From Thiocapsa rosea (GTDB lineage Bacteria > Pseudomonadota > Gammaproteobacteria > Chromatiales > Chromatiaceae), in the NCBI RefSeq assembly GCF_003634315.1, contig NZ_RBXL01000001.1, forward strand, positions 2,092,501 through 2,156,500: 64,000 bases of DNA, read 5' to 3'. The notes beneath the pieces are model-generated. The model ran no database searches. It was not told the origin of the DNA and saw nothing but the letters and a program-made list of their open reading frames with translations. The position numbers and the translations under genes were made by a program. Positions 26,410 to 36,238 of this stretch are shown here, piece by piece (the stretch's first letter is position 1; the number at the start of each line of letters is the position of its first letter).

Positions 26410-26467
26410 TCGTTGTCGTAATCAGATTCCGGGCGAACACGACAACGACAACGACAACGACAACGAG
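26410..26467. repeat. (GTTGTC)n inverted hexamer repeat, copy 2
   Basis: CTCGTTGTCGTAATCAGATTCC followed by ACGACAACGACAACGAG; same family as 22193-22250. Confidence 0.65.
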
Positions 26468-26533
26468 GCTTTGGTCATCCTCTCGTCCATGCCTCTTTTG
26501 TTCCCCAACCGGACGCAAGACTTCGGCCCCACA

Positions 26534-26628
26534 CCCGGGTACGCCGACTTCAGTCGGCCCCCGGGGAGGCGGACTTCAGTCCGCCGTGCGGGCATGCTCG
26601 GGGGCCGACTGAAGTCGGCGTACCCGGG
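26534..26628. repeat. 30-bp perfect inverted repeat with an inner hairpin
   Basis: The arm 26534-26563 (starts CCCGGGTACGCCGACTTCAG) is exactly repeated inverted at 26599-26628. Inside is a smaller palindrome, GGCGGACTTCAGTCCGCC. With the MITE-1 arm and the hexamer repeat this fills the 26211-26734 interval, where no gene is visible. Confidence 0.8.
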
Positions 26629-26734
26629 CGGTCGCGGTCGGCGACCTGGACACTGCCGAAGCGCAGCGTACCCAACCCGCGTCGGCATCACGGGGAGCAG
26701 TTGGGCACGCTACGGTTTGCCCAACCTACGGACT

Positions 26735-27277
26735 TCAACGCTTGTCGCGAGGCTCATCGCTGCGGCGGCGGAAGCTCATGCCGCCGCAGTCCGCGCAGGG
26801 CGGGATGCGCCCGGCCTTGACGAAATGGGTCTCGGCGCCGCAGCGGTCGCACACCAGGGTGCCGGGGCCGGTGACCTCTCCGGCCTGGTAGAGGCTCATC
26901 TGGCGCGCAACCTCGGCCCATTGGGCCAGTTGCAGGCTGGTCTGGTCGGCGACCTTGGTAAAGGCGTCCATCATGCGCTGCTCGATCAACTGCAGGTCGA
27001 AACGCCACCAATCGCGGATGTCCTGGCCGGTCTCGGCGATATAGTTGGCCGCATCCTCGATGTCGCGCTTGATGTAGTCTGAGACCTTGTCGGCCTCTTC
27101 GCGGGTCAGCTCGCCGAGCTCGACCATGTTGTCGCGCGCCTTTTCGAGGATCTCGCGGAACTTGGGTGCCGATTCTTCCCGGGTCTTTTCGATGGTCTCG
27201 TGGGTTTCGTTGAGCATCCGCTCGTAGGCATCCACCAGTTTGTCCGTCGTCGAGCCTTTGTCTTCTTCGTTCATCAT
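26735..27277 (-). CDS. DUF1451 zinc-ribbon protein (YbeL-like)
   Basis: A 180-residue protein. Residues 10-130 are helical (AYERMLNETHETIEKTREESAPKF...). Residues 135-170 form a zinc ribbon: CDRCGAE...CADCGG. This matches the DUF1451 family, which includes E. coli YbeL. In E. coli ybeL is also the neighbour of leuS, so context supports the assignment. The molecular function of the family is unknown. It is divergent from leuS. ATG codons at 27277 and 27274 are both possible starts. Confidence 0.85.
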   Translation of the reverse strand: MMNEEDKGSTTDKLVDAYERMLNETHETIEKTREESAPKFREILEKARDNMVELGELTREEADKVSDYIKRDIEDAANYIAETGQDIRDWWRFDLQLIEQRMMDAFTKVADQTSLQLAQWAEVARQMSLYQAGEVTGPGTLVCDRCGAETHFVKAGRIPPCADCGGMSFRRRSDEPRDKR

Positions 27278-27363
27278 CCTCTCCGGTGGGTAGAGCGCGG
27301 GGCAGCGCTTGCCGCTGCGTCAGCGCCTGACGCGTGGATTCCGAGACCGTCCATGATCATCTC

Positions 27364-27434
27364 CGTTGTCGTTGTCGTTGTCGTAATCGTAATCCTAATC
27401 GATGGTCGACAACGACAACGACAACGACAACGAA
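27364..27434. repeat. (GTTGTC)n inverted hexamer repeat, copy 3
   Basis: GTTGTCGTTGTCGTTGTCG, then a spacer with three ATCGTAATC-like words, then GACAACGACAACGACAACGA. It lies in the divergent region between the DUF1451 gene and leuS. Confidence 0.7.
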
Positions 27435-27518
27435 CGGTTTCGACACATCTGCCGTGTTGCATGAGGTTAAAGTGTGCAGTATGGCCGCGATTTCGCAAGG
27501 CCCCGGTGCATCTCGAAA

Positions 27519-27606
27519 TGCCTCTCACGGAGAAACGGAGCATACGCAGGAAAAATCTCGGAATCTCCGTGTCTCCGTGTCTCCGTGTCTCCGTGAGAGA
27601 TTCTGC
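27519..27606. repeat. CTCCGTG-family inverted repeat, copy 1
   Basis: CTCTCACGGAGAAACGGAG on the left pairs with CTCCGTGTCTCCGTGAGAG on the right, with extra CTCCGTGT units. A related copy lies upstream of holA (31007-31098) and half a copy upstream of folA (36985-37012). Confidence 0.7.
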
Positions 27607-27716
27607 AACTGATCGGTGCTGAACCCCCCGATGTGTCCCAAGTCGCCGCGGATCCGTCCGCTGCGGTATCCTAACGCCCATCGCCGTCACCCCCCTTGCC
27701 GGAAGACCGAACATCC

Positions 27717-30377
27717 ATGCAGACCGACTACGACCCGCAGGCCGTCGAGGCCGCGGCCCAGCGCTATTGGGAAGATCATCAGTCCTTCAAGGCCGTCGAG
27801 GACCGCTCGCGCGAGAAATTCTACTGCCTCTCGATGTTCCCCTATCCCTCCGGGCGGCTGCACATGGGGCATGTGCGCAACTACACCATCGGCGACGTGA
27901 TCGCCCGCCATCAGCGCATGCTCGGCAAGAACGTGCTCCAGCCGATGGGGTGGGACGCCTTCGGTCTGCCGGCCGAGAACGCGGCCATCCAGAAGGGCAT
28001 CCCGCCCTCGGAATGGACCAAGTCGAATATCGACTACATGCGCACCCAGCTCAAGCATCTCGGCTTCGGCTATGACTGGGACCGCGAGCTTGCGACCTGT
28101 AATCCGGACTATTACCGCTGGGAGCAATGGCTCTTCACGCGCCTGATGGAGAAGGGGCTGGTCTATCGCTCGCAGGCGACGGTCAACTGGGACCCGATCG
28201 ACCGGACGGTGCTCGCCAACGAGCAAGTCATCGACGGCAAGGGGTGGCGCTCCGGCGCGCCCGTGGAGAAGCGCGAGATTCAGCAATGGTTCGTGCGCAT
28301 CACCGACTATGCCCAGGAGCTGCTCGACGCGCTCGACGGCCTGGACGGCTGGCCCGAGCAGGTGCGCACCATGCAGCGCAACTGGATCGGGCGCTCCGAG
28401 GGTGTCGAGATGCGCTTCGGGATCGAGGGATCGGACGAGACGCTGGAGATCTACACGACCCGTCCGGATACCCTCATGGGCGTGACCTATGTCGCCGTCG
28501 CCGCCGAGCATCCGCTCGCGCGACGTGCCGCCGAGGATCAGCCTGCACTCGCGGCCTTTATCGATGAGTGCCGCAAGGGCGGGACCTCCGAGGCCGAGAT
28601 CGAGACGATGGAGAAGAAGGGCCATCCGCTCGGCCTGAACGCACTGCATCCGGTGACCGGCGAGGCGGTGCCGATCTTTGCCGCGAATTTCGTGCTGATG
28701 GGTTACGGGACGGGTGCGGTGATGGCGGTCCCGGCGCACGACGAGCGCGATTTTCATTTTGCGCATAAATACGGCATCCCGATCCGGCCGGTGATTGTGC
28801 CCGAGGATTGGAAAGATCTCGCGCTGGAGGTGACGTCAGCTGCCGGAACACCCGCGGAAAGCTGCCCGGTCGTCGCGGTGCCCGGAGACGCGTCCCGAGT
28901 CCCCCTGGACTGGTCGCACTGGGACGAACGATTCGAGCAGAAAGGCGTCCTGATTAACTCCGGCCCTTTCTCGACATTGACCAGTAGCGATGCCTTCGAA
29001 TCCATCGCGACCTGGCTGACGGAGCACGAAAAGGGCCGCAAACGCGTGAACTTCAGGCTTCGCGACTGGGGCGTCTCGCGCCAACGCTATTGGGGCTGCC
29101 CCATCCCGGTGGTCAACGGCCCAGACGGCGGTCTGCGCCCCGAGACCGACCTGCCGGTGCGCCTGCCCGAGAACGTCGTCGTCGACGGCTCCGGCTCGCC
29201 GCTGAAAAAGATGCCGTCCTTCTCGGATCTCCCCGGCGGCGAGACCCGCGAGACCGACACCTTCGATACCTTCTTCGAATCGAGCTGGTACTACGCCCGC
29301 TACTGCTCGGCCGATTGCGACACCGCCATGCTCGACGAGCGGGCACGCTACTGGCTACCGGTCGATCAGTATGTCGGCGGGATCGAGCACGCCATCCTGC
29401 ATCTTCTTTACGCGCGCTTCTTCCACAAGCTGATGCGCGACGAGGGTCTGGTCGACTGCGACGAGCCCTTTGCTCGCTTGTTGACGCAAGGGATGGTGGT
29501 CGCCGAGACCTGGTACCGCGAGGACGCGGACGGGCGCAAGCAGTGGATCAATCCGGCCGAGGTGCAGACCGAGCGCGACGAGAAGGGTCGCTTGGTTCGC
29601 GCCTGGCTCGCGGCCGATGGTCTGCCGGTCACCTTCGGCGGCATCGAGAAGATGTCGAAATCCAAGAACAACGGCGTCGACCCGCAGGTCCTGACCGAGC
29701 GCTACGGCGCCGATACGGTGCGGCTCTACACCATGTTTACCTCGCCGCCCGAGCAGTCGCTCGAATGGAACGACGAGGGTGTGGAGGGTGCCTTCCGTTT
29801 CCTCAAGCGGCTCTGGTGGCTGGCGACGACCGAGGCGGAGACCATCCGCGGCGCGGGCGATCCGGCGGCGAGCGATCTGGACGAGGCCGCCGGTGATGCC
29901 AGGCGCGAGATCCACAACGTGCTCAAAAAGGCGCGCTTCGACTACGAGCGCCAGCAGTTCAATACCGTCGTCTCCGGCTGCATGACCCTGGTCAACGTGC
30001 TCTACAAGCTCGACCCGGACTCCCCCGCCCGCGGCACCATTTTGCGGGAAGGTCTGGCGATCGTGCTGCGTCTCCTCGCGCCGATCGCGCCTCACGTGAC
30101 CCATCATCTGTGGCGCGAGCTGGGGTTCGGCGAGGACATCCTGGGCTCGACCTGGCCCGAGGTCGACGCCGCGGCACTCGTGCAGTCGATGATCGACTAT
30201 GTGGTCCAGGTCAACGGCAAGCTGCGCGATAGCGTCAAGGTCCCTGCCGACGCCGATCGTGCGACCATCGAGTCCGCCGCGTTGGCGAGCGAGAACGCGC
30301 GCCGCTTCATCGGCGAGGCGAGCGTGCGCAAGGTCATCGTGGTTCCGAACAAGCTCGTCAACATCGTCGCCAACTGA
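27717..30377 (+). CDS. leuS: Leucyl-tRNA synthetase
   Basis: An 886-residue class I synthetase charging tRNA-Leu. The HIGH motif is HMGH (about residue 50, [12 protein letters not shown]) and the KMSKS motif is present (about 645, [11 protein letters not shown]). The CP1 editing domain includes [22 protein letters not shown] and AHDERD. The full length is normal. ATG 27717 ([18 protein letters not shown]) matches the family. It is the first gene of a conserved block with lptE and holA, as in E. coli; its stop overlaps the possible first ATG of lptE. Confidence 0.98.
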   Translation: MQTDYDPQAVEAAAQRYWEDHQSFKAVEDRSREKFYCLSMFPYPSGRLHMGHVRNYTIGDVIARHQRMLGKNVLQPMGWDAFGLPAENAAIQKGIPPSEWTKSNIDYMRTQLKHLGFGYDWDRELATCNPDYYRWEQWLFTRLMEKGLVYRSQATVNWDPIDRTVLANEQVIDGKGWRSGAPVEKREIQQWFVRITDYAQELLDALDGLDGWPEQVRTMQRNWIGRSEGVEMRFGIEGSDETLEIYTTRPDTLMGVTYVAVAAEHPLARRAAEDQPALAAFIDECRKGGTSEAEIETMEKKGHPLGLNALHPVTGEAVPIFAANFVLMGYGTGAVMAVPAHDERDFHFAHKYGIPIRPVIVPEDWKDLALEVTSAAGTPAESCPVVAVPGDASRVPLDWSHWDERFEQKGVLINSGPFSTLTSSDAFESIATWLTEHEKGRKRVNFRLRDWGVSRQRYWGCPIPVVNGPDGGLRPETDLPVRLPENVVVDGSGSPLKKMPSFSDLPGGETRETDTFDTFFESSWYYARYCSADCDTAMLDERARYWLPVDQYVGGIEHAILHLLYARFFHKLMRDEGLVDCDEPFARLLTQGMVVAETWYREDADGRKQWINPAEVQTERDEKGRLVRAWLAADGLPVTFGGIEKMSKSKNNGVDPQVLTERYGADTVRLYTMFTSPPEQSLEWNDEGVEGAFRFLKRLWWLATTEAETIRGAGDPAASDLDEAAGDARREIHNVLKKARFDYERQQFNTVVSGCMTLVNVLYKLDPDSPARGTILREGLAIVLRLLAPIAPHVTHHLWRELGFGEDILGSTWPEVDAAALVQSMIDYVVQVNGKLRDSVKVPADADRATIESAALASENARRFIGEASVRKVIVVPNKLVNIVAN

Positions 30378-30460
30378 TGCCGATGCCCGCCGGACGATCC
30401 GAGATGCGCGTTCAAGCCCCGGCCGGTGGGTGGCGTGGTCGCCCGTCGCGCGCTTGCTCC

Positions 30461-30961
30461 ATGGCGTCGGGCCGAACCGCCGTTCTCCTCATCCTGGGTC
30501 TGCTCTGTCTGGCTCAGCTCGGCTGCGGTTTTCGCTTGCGGGGTGTCGTGGAGATCCCGGCCGAGCTCAGTCCGATCTACATCCAGGCCGCCGGCAACTC
30601 GCCGGTACGCGAAGCCCTCGTCGATCAGCTTGCGGGCAGCGACGTCACCCTGGCGGAAACGGCGCGCGAGGCGAAGTTGATCCTGCGCATCCTCTCGGAG
30701 AGTCGGTATTCGCAAGTGGTTGCCGTCGACTCGGGCGGTCGCGTCCTGGCCTACGAGCTGCACTATCTGGTGAGCTACGATGCCGTCACGCCCGACGGCA
30801 CTCAGAAGGTGCCGGGGCAGTCGCTCGATCTGGTGCGCAACTTCGACAACCCGGACGTGGAGGTCCTGGGTAAACAGCTCGAAGAGGCACTGATCTATCA
30901 GGATTTCGCACGCGACGCCGCGGATCGCATCCTGATGCGTCTGCGCGTGACGCTGATCTGA
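30461..30961 (+). CDS. lptE: LPS-assembly lipoprotein LptE
   Basis: A 166-residue outer-membrane lipoprotein that plugs LptD in LPS export. A hydrophobic signal (TAVLLILGLLCLAQLGC) ends in a lipobox, with Cys 22 as the lipidation site. The mature start GFRLRGVVEIPAELSPIYI is typical of LptE. I prefer ATG 30461 because it gives a normal signal-peptide length. An ATG at 30377 overlapping the leuS stop (TGATG) would add 28 residues and might be used through coupling. Position between leuS and holA is conserved in gammaproteobacteria. Confidence 0.88.
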   Translation: MASGRTAVLLILGLLCLAQLGCGFRLRGVVEIPAELSPIYIQAAGNSPVREALVDQLAGSDVTLAETAREAKLILRILSESRYSQVVAVDSGGRVLAYELHYLVSYDAVTPDGTQKVPGQSLDLVRNFDNPDVEVLGKQLEEALIYQDFARDAADRILMRLRVTLI

Positions 30962-31006
30962 CCGTCGGCCCAAGTTGTGCTTCTTAACGTCAGCACAACC
31001 TACAGG

Positions 31007-31098
31007 CTAGGACCTCTCACGGAGACACGGAGAGCACGGAGAATTCGAGATCTTTGCTTCGTGCACTCCGTGTCTCCGTGTCTCCGTGAGAGACATCT
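31007..31098. repeat. CTCCGTG-family inverted repeat, copy 2
   Basis: CTCTCACGGAGACACGGAG and CTCCGTGTCTCCGTGAGAG form a long stem. It lies between lptE and the heptamer repeat upstream of holA. Confidence 0.75.
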
Positions 31099-31116
31099 CA
31101 AGCTGGAATCAGGGCC

Positions 31117-31275
31117 GACCCCCGAACCCCGAACCCCGAACCCCGAACCCCGAACCCCGAACCCCGAACCCCGAACCCCGAACCCCGAACCCCGAACCCC
31201 GAACCCCGACCCCCGACCCCCGAACCCCCGAACCCCGACCCTGAACCCCGAACCCCGAACCCCGACCCCCGACCC
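31117..31275 (+). repeat. GAACCCC heptanucleotide tandem repeat ending at the holA start codon
   Basis: Twelve perfect consecutive GAACCCC units run from 31124 to 31207, followed by degenerate units (GACCCCC, GAACCCCC) to 31275. The holA ATG is at 31277, so the repeat fills its leader, including the place where a ribosome binding site would lie. No Shine-Dalgarno-like sequence is visible there. Confidence 0.9.
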
Positions 31276-31276
31276 C

Positions 31277-32311
31277 ATGCGCCTGCGCTTCAACCAGCTC
31301 CAAGACGCCTTGTCCCGCGGTCTGGCCCCGCTGTACCTGGTCTGCGGCGACGAACCCTATCAGCTCGGCGAGGCGGCGCGTCTGATTCGCGAGGCGGCCC
31401 GCCGTCAGGGGTTCGCCGAGCGCGAGGTCCTGGATCAGGATGCTGCTTTCGATTGGCATGCCCTGGCCGCCTCCGCCGACGCCATGTCGCTCTTCTCCTC
31501 GCGCAAGCTCATCGAGCTGCGCATCGGTACGGCGAAGCTCGGCAAGGACGGAGGTGCATCGGTGCGCGCCTATTGCGATCGGCCCTGTCCGGACAACCTG
31601 CTCCTGATCATCGCGCCCGAGCTGGATCGCAAAGAGCTGCAGAGTCAGTGGGCCAAGCGAGTCGAGTCGGTTGGCGCCCTGGTGCAGGTCTGGCCCTTGA
31701 AGGGTCGGGAGCTGGTGCAGTGGCTCGGTCAGCGTCTGCAGTCGGTCGGGCTTCAGCCGGGGCCGGGTGTAGCCGAGCTGCTCGCCGAGCGTGCCGAGGG
31801 CAACCTGCTGGCGGCGGTGCAGGAGATCGAGAAGCAGCGTCTGCTGCGTGATCCGGGACCGCTCGCGCTCGAGGACCTGCTCGGGAACCTCGCCGACAGC
31901 GCTCGCTTCGACCTTTTCTCGCTGACCGACGCGGCCTTGTCGGGAGACCGCGCCCGCACCCAGCGCATACTCTCGGTCCTGCGCGCCGAAGGAACCGCCG
32001 ATGTCCTGGTGCTCTGGGTCTTGGCACGGGAGCTTCGGACCCTGGCCGAGGCGGCCGGGGCGCGGGCAGGCGGTGCGCGTGGGCCGGGTGCTGAGAATGC
32101 CCGCATGCCGCCGCAACGTCTTCAGGCGATGGAACGCGCCCTTTCGCGTCTGTCGCCGACCCTGCTGCGCGCGCTGCTTCATCAGTGTTCGCTGATCGAT
32201 CAGTCGATCAAAGGTCTGGCCGTCGGCGACCCTTGGCACCGCCTGGCCGTGGTCGCCGATGCCTTGGCCGCCGGTGGCTTTCGGGCGGGTCGGCCGATCC
32301 CGCAGCGCTGA
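31277..32311 (+). CDS. holA: DNA polymerase III subunit delta
   Basis: A 344-residue clamp-loader subunit that opens the beta sliding clamp. Typical features: MRLRFNQLQDALSRGLAPLYLVCGDEPYQLGEAARLIR at the N-terminus (shown here from its start), SLFSSRKLIELRI, and the C-terminal collar region with LLHQCSLIDQSIKGL. Position after leuS-lptE is conserved. ATG 31277 is chosen from family similarity; the reading frame stays open upstream through the heptamer repeat, which encodes only a Pro/Glu/Arg/Thr/Asn pattern and is unlikely to be coding. Confidence 0.95.
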   Translation: MRLRFNQLQDALSRGLAPLYLVCGDEPYQLGEAARLIREAARRQGFAEREVLDQDAAFDWHALAASADAMSLFSSRKLIELRIGTAKLGKDGGASVRAYCDRPCPDNLLLIIAPELDRKELQSQWAKRVESVGALVQVWPLKGRELVQWLGQRLQSVGLQPGPGVAELLAERAEGNLLAAVQEIEKQRLLRDPGPLALEDLLGNLADSARFDLFSLTDAALSGDRARTQRILSVLRAEGTADVLVLWVLARELRTLAEAAGARAGGARGPGAENARMPPQRLQAMERALSRLSPTLLRALLHQCSLIDQSIKGLAVGDPWHRLAVVADALAAGGFRAGRPIPQR

Positions 32312-32454
32312 GACGCGTCCGGCCCGGTCTTTCCGGTGTTCGCGCAGTGACTGCTTCTGTCTGATCGATCGCCGCTTTTCGAGTCCCTTTTCGGCCTCAT
32401 TTCGCCTATACAGACCAGAGGCGGCGTCTTACACTGACCCCAAATGACTCGCCT

Positions 32455-32645
32455 TAAACCGCGTCCAGAGCGAAATGAGTCATTTTTGTTTTGTGTTCAG
32501 CGTCGGGGACTTCCTTGACCTTGGCGAGACGCGGTTTAAGTTTTTAATCTTTTTTTACTTTAAACCGCGCCAGCTCCAACGGTCGTCAAGTCCGCCGGGG
32601 CCGACCCCATCCAAAAACATCGCATGCCGCGCCGGGCGCGGTTTA
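32455..32645. repeat. MITE-1, full copy between holA and proA
   Basis: Left arm 32455-32539, AT-rich spacer 32540-32560 and right arm 32561-32645, all bounded by TAAACCGCG and CGCGGTTTA. It ends 8 bases before the proA ATG, so it replaces the normal translation-initiation region. Confidence 0.85.
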
Positions 32646-32653
32646 GGTCCGAG

Positions 32654-33928
32654 ATGAGCGAACGACAGATCACCGATATCGACGCCTACATGGCCGACCT
32701 TGGACGCCGCGCCCGTGCCGCGTCACGCGCTCTGGCGCGTGCAACGACTCGCCAAAAGAACGATGCCCTGTCGGCGATCGCCGACGCGATCGATGGCCGG
32801 CGCGCAGCCATCGTCGCCGCCAACCGGATCGACCTCGAGCAGGGTGCGGCCAAGGGTCTGGATGCCGCGCTGCTCGATCGGCTTGAGCTGACCGAGGGTC
32901 GCATCGACACCATGATCGAGGGCCTGCGCCAGATCGCCGCCCTGCCGGATCCCATCGGCGCCATCACGGATCTGGATTACCGCCCGTCCGGCATCCAGGT
33001 CGGGCGCATGCGTGTTCCGCTGGGAGTCGTAGGCATCATCTACGAATCACGACCCAACGTGACCGCGGATGCCGCCGGACTCTGTCTCAAATCGGGCAAC
33101 GCAACGCTGTTGCGCGGAGGCTCCGAGGCATTCGAGTCGAATCAGGCGATCGCGGCCTGCATCGGGCAGGGTCTGGTCGAGGCCGGTCTGCCCGCCGACG
33201 GCGTGCAGGTGGTCGCCACGACCGATCGCGCGGCGGTCGGGGCCATGATCGCTATGCCCGAGTGTGTCGATGTGATCATCCCGCGCGGCGGCAAGGGTCT
33301 GATCGAGCGGATCAGCCGCGAGGCACGGGTTCCGGTCATCAAGCATCTCGACGGCATTTGTCATGTCTTCATCGACGCCGATGCGGATCTCGACAAGGCG
33401 TTCGACATCGCCATGAACGCCAAGACGCAGCGCTACGGGACCTGCAACACCATGGAGACCCTCTTGGTGGACGCGTCCGTCGCGGCGAGCATCCTGCCGC
33501 GTCTGGCGATCGCCTATCGCGAGAAGGGGGTGGAACTGCGCGGTTGTGCGCGCACCCGCGAGATCCTGCCCGAGACGATCGCCGCGACCGAGGCCGACTG
33601 GGACACCGAGTATCTGGCCCCGATCCTCGCCATCCGGGTCGTCTCCGGGCTCGATGCGGCGATGGATCACATCGCCGCGCACGGCTCGGCCCATACGGAT
33701 GCGATCGTCACGGAGGACTACAGCCGTGCCCGACGTTTCCTGCGCGAGGTCGATTCGAGCTCCGTCATGGTCAATGCCTCGACGCGCTTTGCCGACGGGT
33801 TCGAGTATGGCCTGGGTGCCGAGATCGGGATCAGCACGGACAAGTTTCATGCGCGCGGCCCGGTCGGGCTGGAGGGTCTGACCTCGGTGAAGTTCGTGGT
33901 GCTGGGCGACGGCGAGGTCCGTACCTGA
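32654..33928 (+). CDS. proA: Gamma-glutamyl phosphate reductase
   Basis: A 424-residue NADPH-dependent enzyme of proline synthesis, reducing gamma-glutamyl phosphate to the semialdehyde. Motifs: [44 protein letters not shown], the catalytic cysteine in [12 protein letters not shown] (about residue 263), and [31 protein letters not shown] 32654 ([13 protein letters not shown]) is chosen from length; the sequence just upstream is a MITE-1 arm with a poor ribosome binding site. Its insertion between holA and nadD is common. Confidence 0.97.
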   Translation: MSERQITDIDAYMADLGRRARAASRALARATTRQKNDALSAIADAIDGRRAAIVAANRIDLEQGAAKGLDAALLDRLELTEGRIDTMIEGLRQIAALPDPIGAITDLDYRPSGIQVGRMRVPLGVVGIIYESRPNVTADAAGLCLKSGNATLLRGGSEAFESNQAIAACIGQGLVEAGLPADGVQVVATTDRAAVGAMIAMPECVDVIIPRGGKGLIERISREARVPVIKHLDGICHVFIDADADLDKAFDIAMNAKTQRYGTCNTMETLLVDASVAASILPRLAIAYREKGVELRGCARTREILPETIAATEADWDTEYLAPILAIRVVSGLDAAMDHIAAHGSAHTDAIVTEDYSRARRFLREVDSSSVMVNASTRFADGFEYGLGAEIGISTDKFHARGPVGLEGLTSVKFVVLGDGEVRT

Positions 33929-33986
33929 TGGCCGAGGGGCTGCGAGAGTTCGCGGATCGGTCCACCGCTCGCGCGTCGACGCCTTG

Positions 33987-34616
33987 ATGATCGGCATCCT
34001 CGGCGGCACCTTCGACCCCATCCATTTCGGACATCTGCGCCCGGCACTCGATTGTCTCCAAGCGCTTGGTCTGGACGAGGTCCGGTTCGTCCCGCTCAAT
34101 GTCGCGGTGCATCGTGCGCCGCCGGTCGCCTCCTCGATACTGCGCTTGGCCATGTTGGAGGCCGCGATCGCCGGACAGCCGGGATTCGTCGCGGACCCCC
34201 GCGAGATCGAGCGGCCGGGCGGCTCCTACACCTACGACACCCTGATCTCGCTGCGTGCCGAGCTGGGCCGAGACCGCCCCCTGTGTCTGCTCATCGGCGC
34301 CGACGCCTTCGCAGGCTTCCCGGGTTGGCATCGCCCGGCCGATATCCTGGACTTGGCGCATCTCGTGGTGATGCGGCGACCGGGTGCGTCCGTCGCGCCG
34401 GATCCCGCCCTGCAGGCATTCTGCACGGGGCGTATCCGAGACCGGGCCGACGACTTGGCAGAGATGCCGGCCGGCCGCATCCTCTTTCAGGACGTGACCC
34501 AGATCGATGTCTCGGCAACCCGTGTGCGCGCGCTGATCCGACAGGGTCTGAGCCCGCGCTGGCTGTTGCCCGATACGGTGATCGCGATCATCGCGGCGGA
34601 AGGTTTGTATCGGTAG
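33987..34616 (+). CDS. nadD: Nicotinate-nucleotide adenylyltransferase
   Basis: A 209-residue enzyme joining ATP and nicotinate mononucleotide to give deamido-NAD. The nucleotidyltransferase motif GGTFDPIHFGHLRPA is at the N-terminus, followed by LLIGADAFAGFPGWHRP and the C-terminal VSATRVRALIRQG (ISSTxIR-type motif). It sits between proA and rsfS, as in related genomes. The start is ATG 33987; a TTG lies directly before it. Confidence 0.96.
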   Translation: MIGILGGTFDPIHFGHLRPALDCLQALGLDEVRFVPLNVAVHRAPPVASSILRLAMLEAAIAGQPGFVADPREIERPGGSYTYDTLISLRAELGRDRPLCLLIGADAFAGFPGWHRPADILDLAHLVVMRRPGASVAPDPALQAFCTGRIRDRADDLAEMPAGRILFQDVTQIDVSATRVRALIRQGLSPRWLLPDTVIAIIAAEGLYR

Positions 34617-34770
34617 GCCGGAGGCCCGCCGACCCGAAGGGCAACGTTTGCACCGTCGCCCGTCGGATCAGACCAAGGAGGGTGTGGTCGTCGCCGCGGA
34701 TCGCGGTGCGACGCAAACCCCCGTGCGACCGCTCGCGTCGCGCCCCTAATTCAACAGCAGAGGAGATCGC

Positions 34771-35127
34771 ATGCAGCTTGAGACACTTCGGGAACTGGTG
34801 GTCGAGACCTTGAACGACATGAAGGCCCGCGACATCGAGGTGATGGACGTGCGGGGCAAGACCGCCATCACGGACTATATGATCGTCGCGTCCGGCACCT
34901 CGGACCGGCATGTGAAGGCCATCGCCGAGACCGTCGCCTATAAGTCCAAAGAGGCGGGCGAGACCCCGCTGGGTCTGGAAGGCGTCACCGAGGGCGAGTG
35001 GGCCTTGGTGGACCTCAACGGGGTCGTGGTGCATGTCATGCTCCCCAAGGTGCGTGACTTCTACAATCTCGAAAAGCTCTGGGCCGCACCGGCCGCCGTT
35101 GCGAAGGTCGCCGCCGTGCCGCTCTAG
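34771..35127 (+). CDS. rsfS: Ribosomal silencing factor RsfS
   Basis: A 118-residue protein that binds ribosomal protein L14 and blocks subunit joining when nutrients are scarce. Family motifs: KARDIEVMDVRGKTAITDYMIVASGTSDRHVKAIAE, and the C-terminal EGEWALVDLNGVVVHVMLPKVRDFYNLEKLW. AGGAG lies 6 bases before the ATG. Located after nadD, as in E. coli (ybeB). Confidence 0.96.
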   Translation: MQLETLRELVVETLNDMKARDIEVMDVRGKTAITDYMIVASGTSDRHVKAIAETVAYKSKEAGETPLGLEGVTEGEWALVDLNGVVVHVMLPKVRDFYNLEKLWAAPAAVAKVAAVPL

Positions 35128-35136
35128 GCCGACCCG

Positions 35137-36102
35137 GTGGACCGCTTCGACCGGATCTTCGAGCTCAACCGCATCCTTCAGGCGGCTCGACATCCGGTCT
35201 CGCGGCAGCGCTTGCAGGACGCACTCGAGTGCTCGCGCGCGACCGTTACGCGGCTCATCGAGGACATGCGTCTGCACCTGAATGCGCCGATCGTCTACGA
35301 CCGGGATCTCAACGGCTACACGTACGATCTGGCCGACGGGGCGATGTACGAGCTGCCCGGTCTTTGGTTCAACGCCTCCGAGCTGCATGCCCTGCTGACG
35401 GTGCAGCAGCTCTTGACGAGCGTCGAGCCGGGTCTGCTCGATCCGCATCTCAAGCCGCTGCAGAAACGCATCGGTGATCTCCTCGAGCTGCAACGCCCCG
35501 GTTTCGACGGGCTTTCGGCGCGGGTGCGGATCATGCAGGTGGGCGCGCGGCGCAGCGGCCGCCACTTTCAGACGGTCGCCGGCGCCTTGGCTCAACATCA
35601 GCGGCTGCGGATCCGCTATTTCAATCGCGGCGACGATCGGCACAGCGACCGCGAGGTGTCGCCCCAGCGTCTCACCTACTACCGCGACAACTGGTATCTC
35701 GACGCCTGGTGTCATCTGCGCGAGGGCCTGCGGACCTTTGCACTGGATGCGATCGAGGCGGCGCGCCAGCTGTCCACGACGGCCTTGCCGGTGGCGGACG
35801 AGGAGCTCGATCGACACTTCGCCGTCTCCTACGGGATCTTCGCCGGCACACCGCAGCAAACGGCCGTGCTGCGATTCAGCCCCGAGCGCGCCCGCTGGGT
35901 CGCCAAGGAACAATGGCATCGGGATCAGACGGGGCAATTCCTCGAGGACGGGCGCTACGAGCTGCGCATCCCCTACAGCAATGCGCTCGAGCTGACGATG
36001 GATGTGCTCAGGTACGGGCCGGATGTCGAGGTCGTCGAGCCGGCGATCCTGCGCGATCTGGTTCGGGATCGTCTCGCTGCGGCGCTCGCACAGTACGGCT
36101 AA
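35137..36102 (+). CDS. WYL-domain transcriptional regulator
   Basis: A 321-residue regulator with an N-terminal winged HTH (residues 1-62: FELNRILQAARHPVSRQRLQDALECSRATVTRLIEDM) and a WYL ligand-sensing domain (about 145-215: LRIRYFNRGDDRHSDREVSPQRLTYYRDNWYLDAWC). A C-terminal WCX region follows. It resembles the YafY/YobV group. Start is GTG 35137, 9 bases after rsfS, so it may be read through from that gene. The TAA stop (36100-36102) is the first triplet of a MITE-1 element. Targets are unknown. Confidence 0.85.
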   Translation: MDRFDRIFELNRILQAARHPVSRQRLQDALECSRATVTRLIEDMRLHLNAPIVYDRDLNGYTYDLADGAMYELPGLWFNASELHALLTVQQLLTSVEPGLLDPHLKPLQKRIGDLLELQRPGFDGLSARVRIMQVGARRSGRHFQTVAGALAQHQRLRIRYFNRGDDRHSDREVSPQRLTYYRDNWYLDAWCHLREGLRTFALDAIEAARQLSTTALPVADEELDRHFAVSYGIFAGTPQQTAVLRFSPERARWVAKEQWHRDQTGQFLEDGRYELRIPYSNALELTMDVLRYGPDVEVVEPAILRDLVRDRLAAALAQYG

Positions 36103-36183
36103 ACCGCGTCCGGAGCGAAATGCATCGTTTTTGGATTGGCCTGCCTCGGCTAGATCCTTGGGCGTCGGAGGTGACGCGGTTTA
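36100..36183. repeat. MITE-1 single arm supplying the WYL gene stop codon
   Basis: It begins TAAACCGCGTCCGGAGCG and ends GTGACGCGGTTTA. The initial TAA is the stop codon of the WYL regulator. Confidence 0.8.
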
Positions 36184-36238
36184 GGATGATTTACAGAAAA
36201 AGGAACCATCGTCGTGATTCGGCAACGGAAGTCGCCCC

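Noticed and set aside
31117-31275. CRISPR-like array
   Set aside because: The units are 7 bases with no spacers and no cas genes nearby; it is a simple tandem repeat.
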